The notes under the pieces were generated by a model, which had not been told where the DNA came from, did not search any database, and saw nothing but the letters and a program-made list of their open reading frames with translations. Shown here one piece after another: positions 32,249 through 40,607 of a stretch of DNA of 64,000 nt. The translations under genes and the position numbers were made by a program. Every line of letters starts with the position of its first letter. The stretch's first letter is position 1. This DNA comes from Bradyrhizobium sp. CIAT3101 (GTDB taxonomy: Bacteria; Pseudomonadota; Alphaproteobacteria; Rhizobiales; Xanthobacteraceae), in assembly GCF_029714945.1 (NCBI RefSeq), contig NZ_CP121634.1, positions 6,531,001 to 6,595,000 of the forward strand, in the 5' to 3' direction.

Positions 32249-33642
32249 GCCGTTTGCTCCTGAAGTGATTTTGGCTGTTCGAGCGGGCGGAGCGCCGACC
32301 AGTCCGGATGGACCGACGTCGCAAAGCCCACTGTGTTGAGCGATCCCGTCAGGAGATCGCCGTTGTGAATGGAAAGCCGGATTCCCTGCCCGGCATCGGC
32401 ATAGAGATCGGGATGCGCGGCGGCGAAGGCCTGCGCTTCAGTGGTCGGGGTGTCGCCAAAGCCGTCGACATAGTGGTGGCCGTTGCGTTCGGCGTGGGCG
32501 ACGCCGATGAAGGCGCCGAGCGCGAGATCCTGCTGCACGGCAAGGCCTGCCTGGCAGGTGAGATCCTCGCCGGTGACGAAGAATTTCTCGCCCTCCGCGC
32601 TCCATTTCGCCGCGCGCGTTGCGTTGACGATGGACTTGTAGAGCCCCTTGCAGGATTTCGAGGAAATGCCGTGATAGCCGAGCGCCCGCGCCGCGGGGAA
32701 TGCGTCGTAGGAATCGTCGGCCTCGTCGATGATGAAGCCGCGCGCCGCCAGCGAGCCGAGCGGCGATTGCCGGGTGATGTCGCGCGGCATGGGCTGCTCG
32801 ACATAGAGCAGACATGATGCGATCGACCGCAGCGCGGGCTCGCGATCGAGCCGACCGATCAGCGCCTGCAGCGCGGCGATATCTGCATATTGCTCGTTGG
32901 CATCGAGCGTCACCTTGTAGTCACGACCGAGCGTGTCGAGCTCCTTGCCGATGCGCGCCAGGCGCGCGGCATCGGCCATGGGATCGCCCGATAGTTTCAG
33001 CTTGAAGTAATTCGCGCCGGCGTTTTCGCGCGTATCGGCAACGCCGCCCTCGCCTTCGACTTGATCGTCGAGGCCGACGGTATGCCTGACGGCGACACGC
33101 GGCAGGGGCTTGCGGCTGGCGAGAAACGTCGTGAGGTCCGCGTCCTTCAGGTCGGGCGAGAGCCGCGCATCGATGCCCGCAATATTGCCGGCCATGCCCT
33201 CGAAGAAGCTGGTCTCGACGCCGCGGAGCAGGGCATCGAGGATCGCCTTGTCGATCTCAGCCGGGCCATAGGCCGCCGCCAGCGCTGGAATGTTCTTCTT
33301 CGCACAGGTCGCGATCTGCGCACCGATGCAGGAGGCATGCAGATCGAATGCCGTCTGGAATCCGGTTCGCGCCAGATAAAGACCGCGCGCGATCTCCAAG
33401 GCTCTGCGCAGGTCGTCCACCGTCTGCGCCGGCGACAGCTCCGATCGCTTGTCGAACCATTTCGGCACCAGCAATTCCGCGCTGGCGCCGACCGCAACGC
33501 CCCTGCCCTCGACCTCGATCTCGACCCGCACGAACAGTTGCGGCGTCGCGTTGATCGTGATCGCGCCAAAGCGGAACGGCCGCGCGAAATGCACGGGGCG
33601 TTCGAAGAAGGCGATATCTCGCAGCTTCAGGCGCGGCGCCAT
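32245..33642 (-). CDS. Enolase-superfamily enzyme (mandelate racemase/muconate lactonizing-like)
   Basis: A 465-residue member of the enolase superfamily. The N-terminal capping domain is followed by a barrel with a KxK motif (NYFKLKLSG), then likely metal ligands Asp in VTLDANEQY, Glu in YVEQPMP and a third acidic residue in IIDEADDSYD. A second basic patch SSKSCKG and a late His in AHAERNGHHY lie opposite. Such enzymes take a proton from beside a carboxylate and either dehydrate, racemise or cycloisomerise sugar acids. It is longer than the usual ~380 residues. Four bases separate it from the ABC ATPase gene; it overlaps the oxidoreductase gene. Confidence 0.87.
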   Translation of the reverse strand: MAPRLKLRDIAFFERPVHFARPFRFGAITINATPQLFVRVEIEVEGRGVAVGASAELLVPKWFDKRSELSPAQTVDDLRRALEIARGLYLARTGFQTAFDLHASCIGAQIATCAKKNIPALAAAYGPAEIDKAILDALLRGVETSFFEGMAGNIAGIDARLSPDLKDADLTTFLASRKPLPRVAVRHTVGLDDQVEGEGGVADTRENAGANYFKLKLSGDPMADAARLARIGKELDTLGRDYKVTLDANEQYADIAALQALIGRLDREPALRSIASCLLYVEQPMPRDITRQSPLGSLAARGFIIDEADDSYDAFPAARALGYHGISSKSCKGLYKSIVNATRAAKWSAEGEKFFVTGEDLTCQAGLAVQQDLALGAFIGVAHAERNGHHYVDGFGDTPTTEAQAFAAAHPDLYADAGQGIRLSIHNGDLLTGSLNTVGFATSVHPDWSALRPLEQPKSLQEQTA

Positions 33643-33645
33643 GGT

Positions 33646-34494
33646 TTAATCCAGCGTACCTTGCGAGAAGAAATGCTTGCGGATGCGCTGCACCAGCTCG
33701 GTGAAGACAGGGTCGGCCATCACATCGAGCGAGCGCGGGCGCGGCAGCGGCACGTCGTAGATCGCAGCGATTGCGCCGGGCCGCTCGGTCATGACTAGCA
33801 CGCGGTCGGCGAGGAACACGGCCTCGGGAATCGAATGCGTGATCAGCAGCACGGTCTTCTTGGTCTCGCGCTGGATCCGCATCAGCTCGACATTCATGCG
33901 CTCGCGCGTTAGTGCGTCGAGCGCACCGAACGGCTCGTCCATCAGCATGATCTTCGGGTCGTGCACCAGCGCGCGGCAGATCGAGGCCCGCTGCTGCATG
34001 CCGCCGGAGAGCTGCCAGGGCAGCTTCTTCTCGAACCCTTCGAAGCCCACCAGTTTGAGCAGGGCCTTGGCGCGGACGAGGTATTCATCCCGCGGCAGCC
34101 GCTTCATGTCGATCGGCAGCATCACGTTGGAGAGGATGTTGCGCCAGGGCAGGAGCAGTGCGTTCTGGAAGACGATGCCGACATTGCCGTGCGGCTTGGT
34201 CACCTTCTCGCCTTCGACCAACACTTCGCCCGTGGTCGGCGGCAGCAGACCCGAGATCAGCTTGAGCAGCGTGGACTTGCCGCAGCCGCTTGGGCCGACC
34301 ACGACAAAAAACTCGCCGTCATTGATGTGGAAGTCGAGCGGACGCAGCGACGGCACATCGCCGTCGCGCGTCCGATAGGTCTTCGACACGCCGGACAGTG
34401 TGATGCCCGACGCATCGCCGGCCGCCCGGTCGCTCACCAGTCTCAGATGCGCGGCCGGTTGCACGGCTTCACTCACGATCGCGGCTTGCTTCAC
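33646..34494 (-). CDS. ABC transporter ATP-binding protein (nitrate/sulfonate/NMT1-type)
   Basis: A 282-residue ATPase of the SsuB/TauB-like group. Walker A is GPSGCGKST, the Q-loop is in VFQNALLLPW, the signature is LSGGMQQR, Walker B is KIMLMDEP, and the switch His is in LLITHS. It powers import together with the binding protein (overlap of 4 bp) and the permease encoded upstream. It lies immediately before the enolase-superfamily gene. The coupling of transport and catabolic genes in one operon indicates that the importer feeds the enzymes downstream. Confidence 0.94.
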   Translation of the reverse strand: MKQAAIVSEAVQPAAHLRLVSDRAAGDASGITLSGVSKTYRTRDGDVPSLRPLDFHINDGEFFVVVGPSGCGKSTLLKLISGLLPPTTGEVLVEGEKVTKPHGNVGIVFQNALLLPWRNILSNVMLPIDMKRLPRDEYLVRAKALLKLVGFEGFEKKLPWQLSGGMQQRASICRALVHDPKIMLMDEPFGALDALTRERMNVELMRIQRETKKTVLLITHSIPEAVFLADRVLVMTERPGAIAAIYDVPLPRPRSLDVMADPVFTELVQRIRKHFFSQGTLD

Positions 34495-35489
34495 GTGCCG
34501 CTCTTCGGCAGGTAATCGTTGGTGTAGAAGGCCTTCGGGTTCTCCTTGGCCTTGGCGTCGAGCCCGCCATATTCGACCATCAGGTTGACGCTATCGGTCA
34601 TGTTCTGGTCGGTGACCTGGAACGGCCGCTTGCTCTTGGTCTCGGCGGTCCGGTACAGCGGAATGGTCAGCTCGAATCCCTGCGTCAGCGTGTCGATCTT
34701 GCCGCCCTTGGGATTGGCATCGAGGATCGACTGCGCGGCCGCCTTCGGCTCCTTCTCGGCGGCTTCGACAGCCTTCGTCGTCGCCGACATGAAGCGGCGG
34801 ACGAGATCGGCGTTGGCCTTCACATAGTCGGAGTTGGCGATGATGCCTGACGAGACCATGTCGATGCCGTAGTCGGCGAACTTGATCGGGAACACGTCCT
34901 TGCCGGTGGCGTCCTTGATCTTCATCGACTGGTCCATGACGTAGCCGAGCAAGAGATCAGCCTGGCCGTTGATGACGGCGTTGAGCTTGGTCTGGCCATC
35001 ACCGGCAACGGTGGTGAAATCGCTCTCCTTCAGGCCGGTCTTCTTCAGGAACAGCGGCCAGATCTGGGTCATGGAATCGGCCGGCGTGATCGCCACCGTC
35101 TTGCCCTTGATGTCCTCGGGCTTCCTGATGTTCTTGTCGACGAAGCCCATCGCAGACATCGGCGAGGTCTGCAGCAGCACGCCGGTCGCGATCACCGGTG
35201 CGCCCTTGATCGCGGCGCGCATCATGGTGGGAACGTCGACATAGCCGAAATCGGCGGTCTTGGCGGCAACCGCCTGCGTGGTGGCGGCCGAACCGCGGCC
35301 TTCCTGGATCTCGAGATCGATGCCCTCGGCCGCGTAAATGCCCTTGGCCTTGCCGTAATAGAACGGCGCGTGCTCGCCGTAGACGTACCAGTTCAGCATC
35401 AGCACGACCTTGTCGGCCGCCTGCGCCGGTGCAACCGCAAACGTCATGAGCGCCACTGCTGCAGCCCCAATCCACCGCTTCATCGTCAC
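34491..35489 (-). CDS. ABC transporter periplasmic substrate-binding protein (NMT1/THI5-like)
   Basis: A 332-residue secreted binding protein. Signal peptide MTMKRWIGAAAVALMTFAVA, cleaved near AQAAD. The mature N-terminus VVLMLNWYVYGEHAPFYYGKAKGIYAAEGIDLEI is the typical NMT1 start. Family members bind thiamine precursors, sulfonates, nitrate or aromatic acids. The ligand here cannot be told from sequence; the neighbouring enzymes suggest a sugar-acid or polyol-like compound. It sits between permease and ATPase genes. Confidence 0.92.
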   Translation of the reverse strand: MTMKRWIGAAAVALMTFAVAPAQAADKVVLMLNWYVYGEHAPFYYGKAKGIYAAEGIDLEIQEGRGSAATTQAVAAKTADFGYVDVPTMMRAAIKGAPVIATGVLLQTSPMSAMGFVDKNIRKPEDIKGKTVAITPADSMTQIWPLFLKKTGLKESDFTTVAGDGQTKLNAVINGQADLLLGYVMDQSMKIKDATGKDVFPIKFADYGIDMVSSGIIANSDYVKANADLVRRFMSATTKAVEAAEKEPKAAAQSILDANPKGGKIDTLTQGFELTIPLYRTAETKSKRPFQVTDQNMTDSVNLMVEYGGLDAKAKENPKAFYTNDYLPKSGT

Positions 35490-35537
35490 TCTCCCTGTCG
35501 TTATGTTTCGGCCGTTAGTGGCCGTTCGTTGCTTGAG

Positions 35538-36347
35538 TTAAGATGCGAAAATCACGTCCTCGCGCTGGCTGACGTGCCAGGGAATGACCAGCTTCTCGAT
35601 CCGGTCGACGATCCAGAACAGGATGACGCCGAGCAGCGCGAGGATCACGAGCGCCGCGAACATCGTCGGCAGGTCGAACGTGCCGATCGAGCGCTGCATC
35701 ACATAGCCGATGCCGGAATTGGAGCCGACGAACTCGCCAACGACCGCGCCGACCACGGCGAGCGTCACCGAGACCTTGAGGCCGGAGAAGATCGCCGGCA
35801 ACGCATGCGGCAGGTTCACCGCGCAAAGCACCTGAAAACGGCTGCCCTGCATGGCGCGGGCGAGATCGACCATGTCGGGATCGACCGACTTGAAGCCCTG
35901 CACCGCCGACACCACGACCGGGAAGAAGCCGAGCAGGAACGCCGAGATCACCTTGGGGATGATACCGAAGCCGAACCACACCACGAACAGCGGCGCGATC
36001 GCGATCTTCGGCACGGATTGGGAGAACACCAGCAGCGGGTAGACATAGCTTTCCACCGTCTTCGAGCCCGCAATCAACATCGCGACGGGGATGCCGAACA
36101 GCGCCGACAGCAGGAAGCCGCAGACGGTCGCATAGGTCGTCGGCCAGCATTGGCGCAGCAGTTCGGGCCAATCCGAGCGCAGCACCGCGACGACGTCGGC
36201 CGGCGACGGGATCTGATAGGCGGGGATTTTGAACAGCCGGATCGCAAGATCCCAGGCCACGACGATGAAGACCAGGAACAGAAACGGCCGCACCCAGGCC
36301 GCATTCAGCATCTTGGACACCGCACTCTGCGGCTTCAACTCAGCCAC
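35538..36347 (-). CDS. ABC transporter permease (BPD type)
   Basis: A 269-residue inner-membrane permease. TM1 is around FLFLVFIVVAWDLAIRLF, followed by five more hydrophobic segments. The EAA-like loop is GFKSVDPDMVDLARAMQGSRFQVLCAVNLPHALPAI in pieces, with the conserved Gly at MQGS. It is the first gene of the importer group, upstream of the binding-protein gene by 48 bp, and thus probably the first gene of the whole catabolic operon. Confidence 0.93.
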   Translation of the reverse strand: MAELKPQSAVSKMLNAAWVRPFLFLVFIVVAWDLAIRLFKIPAYQIPSPADVVAVLRSDWPELLRQCWPTTYATVCGFLLSALFGIPVAMLIAGSKTVESYVYPLLVFSQSVPKIAIAPLFVVWFGFGIIPKVISAFLLGFFPVVVSAVQGFKSVDPDMVDLARAMQGSRFQVLCAVNLPHALPAIFSGLKVSVTLAVVGAVVGEFVGSNSGIGYVMQRSIGTFDLPTMFAALVILALLGVILFWIVDRIEKLVIPWHVSQREDVIFAS

Positions 36348-36395
36348 GTCTCACTCCCGGTCGTCTTTTTCGTTTCGGGGGAGAAATTAACCCGT

Positions 36396-36412
36396 TGGAT
36401 AAATACTGTCCA
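36396..36412. promoter_or_regulatory. Possible TetR operator/promoter upstream of the catabolic operon
   Basis: A 17-bp interrupted dyad (TGGAT, 7 bp, GTCCA) about 50 bp upstream of the permease start. On the minus strand it includes TGGACA, a near match to the -35 consensus. The -10 is weak. This is a tentative site for the neighbouring TetR regulator. Confidence 0.3.
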
Positions 36413-36493
36413 GAGGTTTCCCTGTGGCGTTTTGCGGCGGTTGCGGGGGGCCCGTGTCGTCAGGGAATTGGGGACCGCACCAAGAACTCAGGT

Positions 36494-36643
36494 GTCGTCC
36501 CGGCCGAGTGCGCTATTGCGCACGGGGGGCCGGGACCCATAGCCACAGGGAGTGGTTTGGCGAAGAATGGTCGTTCGGGATTAGCACCGTGCGCAATCGA
36601 CAGATCACGCGGTATGGGTCCCGGCTTCCGCCGGGACGACGAC
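36494..36643. repeat. Palindromic intergenic repeat, family CGTCCCGGC, copy 1
   Basis: A 150-bp element with outer inverted repeats built on GTCGTCCCGGC and GCCGGGACGAC and inner GGGACCCATA/TATGGGTCCC arms. The same design occurs at 45400-45521. It lies right after the TetR stop codon and may form a transcript hairpin. Confidence 0.8.
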
Positions 36644-36649
36644 GGGGGG

Positions 36650-37363
36650 CTACACCGTCTGTGCCACCACGCTCCGCGATTTCGGCGCCTTGGCCATCTC
36701 GAACAACGCGGCCGACTGGCCCGTCAGCGCGGCCAGCACGAGACCGACCATGTGCGCGAGCCGCTCGTCCTTGGCGTCCTTGGCGAGCAGGTCGCGGCCG
36801 AAGATCACGCTCAGCGTCGCCGAGTTCGAGAGATAGAAGAAACAGAGGCCCGCGATCGAGATATAGAGCTGCACCGGATCGACCGCGACCTGGAAATCAC
36901 CGCTCTCGACGCCGCGCCGCACCACGGTGCGGATCATCTCGACGAAGGGCGAGTGCATCGACTTGACCTTGGTCGAGCGCTTGAGGTGCTTTGCGCGCGC
37001 GAGGTTCTCGGTCTGGAGCAGCGACAGGAACTCGGGATTGCGCAGGAAATAACCCCAGGTGAACTCGATCAGCCGCTTGATCGCCTCGGGCGGATCGAGA
37101 TGTTCGAGATCGAGGCCCCGCTCCTCGCTGCGGATCTTGTCATAGGCGCCCTCGAGCACGGCGAGATAGAGGTCGTCCTTGTTGCCGACGTGGTAGTAGA
37201 GCATGCGCTTGTTGGCGCCGGCATTCGCCGCGATGCGGTCGACTCGGGCGCCCGCGAGCCCGTGAGCGGAAAACTCCTGCTTGGCCGCCTCGAGAATGCG
37301 CAGCCGCATCCCTTCGGGATCGCGCTGCCATTTCAGAGTTCGCTTTGCCGTTGTCTTCGCCAA
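36650..37363 (-). CDS. TetR-family regulator, probable controller of the catabolic operon
   Basis: A 237-residue regulator with an N-terminal helix-turn-helix (RILEAAKQEFSAHGLAGARV, NKRMLYYHVGNKDDLY) and a C-terminal helical domain resembling RutR-like proteins that sense small metabolites. It lies on the same strand just upstream of the importer/catabolic operon, separated by a repeat. Regulation of that operon is inferred from position. Confidence 0.9.
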   Translation of the reverse strand: MAKTTAKRTLKWQRDPEGMRLRILEAAKQEFSAHGLAGARVDRIAANAGANKRMLYYHVGNKDDLYLAVLEGAYDKIRSEERGLDLEHLDPPEAIKRLIEFTWGYFLRNPEFLSLLQTENLARAKHLKRSTKVKSMHSPFVEMIRTVVRRGVESGDFQVAVDPVQLYISIAGLCFFYLSNSATLSVIFGRDLLAKDAKDERLAHMVGLVLAALTGQSAALFEMAKAPKSRSVVAQTV

Positions 37364-37446
37364 ACCGGGTGCTCGCTGGGTGTGTCAAGACGCATGTAAC
37401 ATGCGGGCGGGCATTTGAGAACGATCTCGTGCCGCGGACTTGGTCT

Positions 37447-37537
37447 CGTAGGGTGGGCAAAGGCGCACTTGCGCCGTGCCCACGTCTTTTCATCTATTTC
37501 GCGGGACGTGGGCACGCTGCGCTTTGCCCACCCTGCG
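37447..37537. repeat. Palindromic intergenic repeat, family GTAGGGTGGGCAAAG, copy 1
   Basis: A 91-bp near-palindrome. The left end CGTAGGGTGGGCAAAG and right end CTTTGCCCACCCTGCG pair, with a second inner pair CGTGCCCACG/CGTGGGCACG. A second copy of the same length is at 54667-54757. It sits between a TetR start and a VOC stop. Confidence 0.85.
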
Positions 37538-37563
37538 GGAGTCTTGGGGAGAGAGAGCGTCGC

Positions 37564-38412
37564 CTACTCCACCGGCTTCGGCGAACGCTCCAGCAGCACG
37601 GTCTGAATCCCGCAGGTGCCGTTTCGCACCGTCATGATGCGCGTGCCCGGCTTGCGGCCGTTTCGCACTTCGGTGACGTCGAGGCCGGCGGCGAGCAGGC
37701 GGGCGCGGGTGGCCTCGATGTCGGCCACGCGCCAGCTCAGGCCCCAGAGCCGGTCATGCAGGGAATCTCCGCCCGCCACGGGGCGGCGCACCACCTCGAC
37801 GATGAGATCGCCGCAGCGGAAGAACATCAGCTGGCCCCAATCGTGATGCGAGCGATCCAACGCCAGATCGAGCCCGAGCCGCGCGCCGTAGAGCGCGGCG
37901 GCACGATCGGAATCCTCGGTGGTGATCACGACATGATCGAGCCCGTCGATCGGCGCGACGTCTGAAGCAACCGACTTCGGACGCTCCTCGGCCAGCTCGA
38001 GGAAGAACATGCGCACGCCGCGCGTCAGCTCGGTCGCGGCCCGCGTGCGTTTCCAGTGCAGGGCAGCACCGCTCGCATCGTCGCTGCTCTCGACCTCGGC
38101 GACGGGATCCGGCTTCAGCGCCACCCGGTCCAGCCGCCGGTGCATCTTGCTCATGTCTGCGACACGAAAGCACAGGCTGGCGAGCACACCCTCGCGGTCA
38201 TCGAGCAGCGCGCGCATCCGGTCCGCGGCCACGCTGAAGCCGCTCGGAGCCATCAGCTCGATCGTCATGTTCTCGAGGGTGAACAGCACGCGGTCGGCGC
38301 CCTCGCCGGAATTCTGCCAGGCCGGCGCGCGCCCCAACAGCGTCTGATAGGCCGCCTTGGCAGCACCGATATCCTGGACCAGAGCGACGATGTGATCGAG
38401 GCCGGTGATCAT
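37564..38412 (-). CDS. VOC-family (glyoxalase/bleomycin resistance-like) protein, two domains
   Basis: A 282-residue protein made of two vicinal-oxygen-chelate modules: LDHIVALVQDIGAAKAAYQ at the start and LDHVVITTEDSDRAAALY near residue 145. The first half resembles the glyoxalase-like domain-3 type. Metal ligands could be His in LDHI/LDHV and Glu in LIVEVVRRP. I start it at MITGLDH; upstream sequence in frame is unrelated. Substrate unknown. It is divergent from the PfkB kinase gene with 208 bp between starts. Confidence 0.86.
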   Translation of the reverse strand: MITGLDHIVALVQDIGAAKAAYQTLLGRAPAWQNSGEGADRVLFTLENMTIELMAPSGFSVAADRMRALLDDREGVLASLCFRVADMSKMHRRLDRVALKPDPVAEVESSDDASGAALHWKRTRAATELTRGVRMFFLELAEERPKSVASDVAPIDGLDHVVITTEDSDRAAALYGARLGLDLALDRSHHDWGQLMFFRCGDLIVEVVRRPVAGGDSLHDRLWGLSWRVADIEATRARLLAAGLDVTEVRNGRKPGTRIMTVRNGTCGIQTVLLERSPKPVE

Positions 38413-38620
38413 ATTCCCCCCTTTTATGGATCTGGAACAACCGGCCGAAATACGGCATTTGTCCGGGCTTGGCTTTGCCCTGTCATGGTCGTATTCCGGC
38501 ACCCCGCCGACCTCAAGCGCCTCGTGACGGTTTTGCGAATAATTTCCGCGTCCTCCGCGCGGAACCGGTGCTAGAGTAAGATCGCCGGCCGGGACCACCC
38601 AGCGCAGTTACGGACAACCA

Positions 38621-39514
38621 ATGCAGGCTCTCTTTATCGGACAGACCTATATCGACGTCGTCTTCATCACCGACCACATGCCGACCGGCGACGAGAAGCA
38701 CGTGGCAACTGACTACGCAGTCTCCTTCGGCGGCAACGCGGTCACGGCCGCATTCTGCTGCGCCAAGCTCGGCATCGTGCCGGACCTGATCGCTACCGCG
38801 GCCAATGACTGGCTGGGGCGCATGTTCCAGGACATGTGCGCGAAATACGCGATCTCGCTGCACGGGCGAAAGGTGAACCAGTCGTCGCTCTCTTTCATCA
38901 TGCCGAAGGACGGCAAGCGCGCCATCGTTCGCTGCCGCGACGACGAGCATATCCACCCCTTTCCGATGCTCAATCTCGGCGGCTGCCGCGCGCTGCATAT
39001 CGACGGCCATCAGCCCGATGCGGCAATTCATTACGCAAAGGTCTGCCGCGAGGCCGGCATCCTGACTTCGCTCGATGGTGGCGGCCTGCGCACAAACACG
39101 CATGAGCTGCTTGAATACATCGACGTTGCGATCGTCGCCGAGCGGCTGTGCGAGCAGATGGACCTGACGCCGGAGAAGATGCTCGACTACCTCAAGGGCC
39201 GCGGCTGCAAGATCGGTGGCGTTACCATGGGTGAGAAGGGCTTGCTCTGGTACAACGAGACCGGCGCAGTCGAGATCATGCCGGCGATGCCGATCCCGCG
39301 TGAGCGCGTGATCGACACCAACGGTGCCGGCGACGTCTTCCACGGCGCCTATGTCTATTCTTACCTCGCGCACCCCGGGAAAAGCTGGCGCGAGCATTTT
39401 GACTTTGCCCGCGCCGCCTCGACCTTCAAGATCCAGCGGCTCGGCAACGAAGCCGGCCTGCCGACCCTTGTGGACATCGCCAAAGTCAGGCACGAGTTCG
39501 AAGTCAGGGTCTAG
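38621..39514 (+). CDS. PfkB-family carbohydrate kinase
   Basis: A 297-residue sugar kinase. The substrate Gly-Gly motif is in SFGGNAVTAAF near residue 37, and the C-terminal signature DTNGAGDVFHGAY contains the catalytic Asp and anion hole. It phosphorylates a sugar or nucleoside-like substrate with ATP; which one cannot be told. The second PfkB gene starts 20 bp downstream, so the two form an operon. A TRAP system and sugar-acid enzymes lie further along but have no clear link. Confidence 0.92.
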   Translation: MQALFIGQTYIDVVFITDHMPTGDEKHVATDYAVSFGGNAVTAAFCCAKLGIVPDLIATAANDWLGRMFQDMCAKYAISLHGRKVNQSSLSFIMPKDGKRAIVRCRDDEHIHPFPMLNLGGCRALHIDGHQPDAAIHYAKVCREAGILTSLDGGGLRTNTHELLEYIDVAIVAERLCEQMDLTPEKMLDYLKGRGCKIGGVTMGEKGLLWYNETGAVEIMPAMPIPRERVIDTNGAGDVFHGAYVYSYLAHPGKSWREHFDFARAASTFKIQRLGNEAGLPTLVDIAKVRHEFEVRV

Positions 39515-39534
39515 GGATTTTGTAAGGGACTATC

Positions 39535-40440
39535 ATGGGGCGTGTATTCGTCGCCGGCAGCATCAACATGGATGTGGTGGCGACCGCCGATCGCCACCCC
39601 AGGGTCGGCGAGACGGTCGCCGGCCGCGAGGTGCTGTATTTTCCGGGCGGCAAGGGCGCGAACCAGGCCGTGGCCGCGTCGCGACTTGGCGCGAAGACCA
39701 CGCTGATCGGGCGGCTGGGAAAGGATGCGTTCGGAGCGGAGCTTCGGGCGTTTCTCGGCGCACAGGGCGTCGATCTCGGTTCCGTCCGCGAAGCCGACAC
39801 GCATAGCGGCACCGCGATCATCACGGTGGCGGCCTCCGACAACACCATCGTCGTCATTCCCGGCAGCAATGCGCTGGTCGGCGCGGATGACGTCGCGGAT
39901 GCGCCGCTGGCGAAGGGCGATGTCGCGGTCAGCCAGTTCGAAATCCCGCTGCCGACCATTGCCGCGTTCTTCCAGCGCGCGCACGCGGCGGGCGCCACCA
40001 CATTGCTGAATCCCGCCCCGGCGCAAAAGATGTCGAGCGAGCTGCTCGCGCTGGTCGACATCCTGGTGCTGAACGAGACCGAGCTTGGTTTCCTTGCAGG
40101 CACCGAGCTCACCGACGACGATGAGACTGCAAAGATCATCGCGGTGGCGCGAAAACTTCAGGCGCGCGCGGACCAGACCATCTGCGTCACGCTCGGCAAG
40201 CGCGGCGTGCTCGCACTCGCAGGTCGCGAGGAGTTTGCGGTGCCTGGCCGCGTGGTGAAGGCGGTCGACACCACAGGCGCAGGCGATTGTTTCGTGGGCG
40301 CGCTCGCATCGCAGCTCGCGGATGGCCAGCCTTTGCGCGCCGCCCTCGCCTTCGCCAACGCCGCCGCCTCGATCAGCGTGCAGCGCATGGGAGCCGGGCC
40401 GTCGATGCCGACGGCCGCGGAGGTTGCGGCGGTGCTGTAA
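39535..40440 (+). CDS. rbsK: Ribokinase
   Basis: A 301-residue PfkB kinase with typical ribokinase features: VAGSINMDVVATADRHP at the N-terminus, PGGKGANQAVAASRLG at about 38-54, LNPAPAQ, LVLNETE, and DTTGAGDCFVGA with catalytic Asp. It converts ribose to ribose-5-phosphate, or a close analogue. It follows another PfkB gene by 20 bp. No ribose ABC importer is adjacent. The gene ends just before a hairpin-rich repeat that probably ends transcription. Confidence 0.92.
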   Translation: MGRVFVAGSINMDVVATADRHPRVGETVAGREVLYFPGGKGANQAVAASRLGAKTTLIGRLGKDAFGAELRAFLGAQGVDLGSVREADTHSGTAIITVAASDNTIVVIPGSNALVGADDVADAPLAKGDVAVSQFEIPLPTIAAFFQRAHAAGATTLLNPAPAQKMSSELLALVDILVLNETELGFLAGTELTDDDETAKIIAVARKLQARADQTICVTLGKRGVLALAGREEFAVPGRVVKAVDTTGAGDCFVGALASQLADGQPLRAALAFANAAASISVQRMGAGPSMPTAAEVAAVL

Positions 40441-40456
40441 GACGGAGCTGCTTTCT

Positions 40457-40601
40457 TCACCTCGCCCCGCTTGCGGGGAGAGGTCGGATTGCATCGCAGA
40501 TGCAATCCGGGTGAGGAGGAGTCTCCGCGAGTCGAATTGCAACCGTCCCCGCGGAGAGTCCCCCTCACCCCGCCCCTCTCCCCGCAAGCGGGGAGAGGGA
40601 G
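40457..40601. repeat. Hairpin-rich repeat between convergent genes
   Basis: Two copies of a near-palindrome (CCCCGCTTGCGGGGAGAG at 40465-40482 and CTCTCCCCGCAAGCGGGGAG beginning at 40576) frame a third small hairpin ATTGCAT/ATGCAAT at 40489-40507. This fits a common rhizobial intergenic repeat. Its position between the convergent rbsK and reductase genes suggests it acts as a bidirectional terminator. Confidence 0.82.
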
Positions 40602-40607
40602 AAATCC

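Larger units (their letters stand above)
36348..36649. other. Operon leader and repeat between TetR and permease genes
   Basis: This 302-bp gap carries the leader of the catabolic operon on the left (candidate operator at 36396-36412) and a 150-bp palindromic repeat (36494-36643) on the right, directly after the TetR stop codon. Confidence 0.7.
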
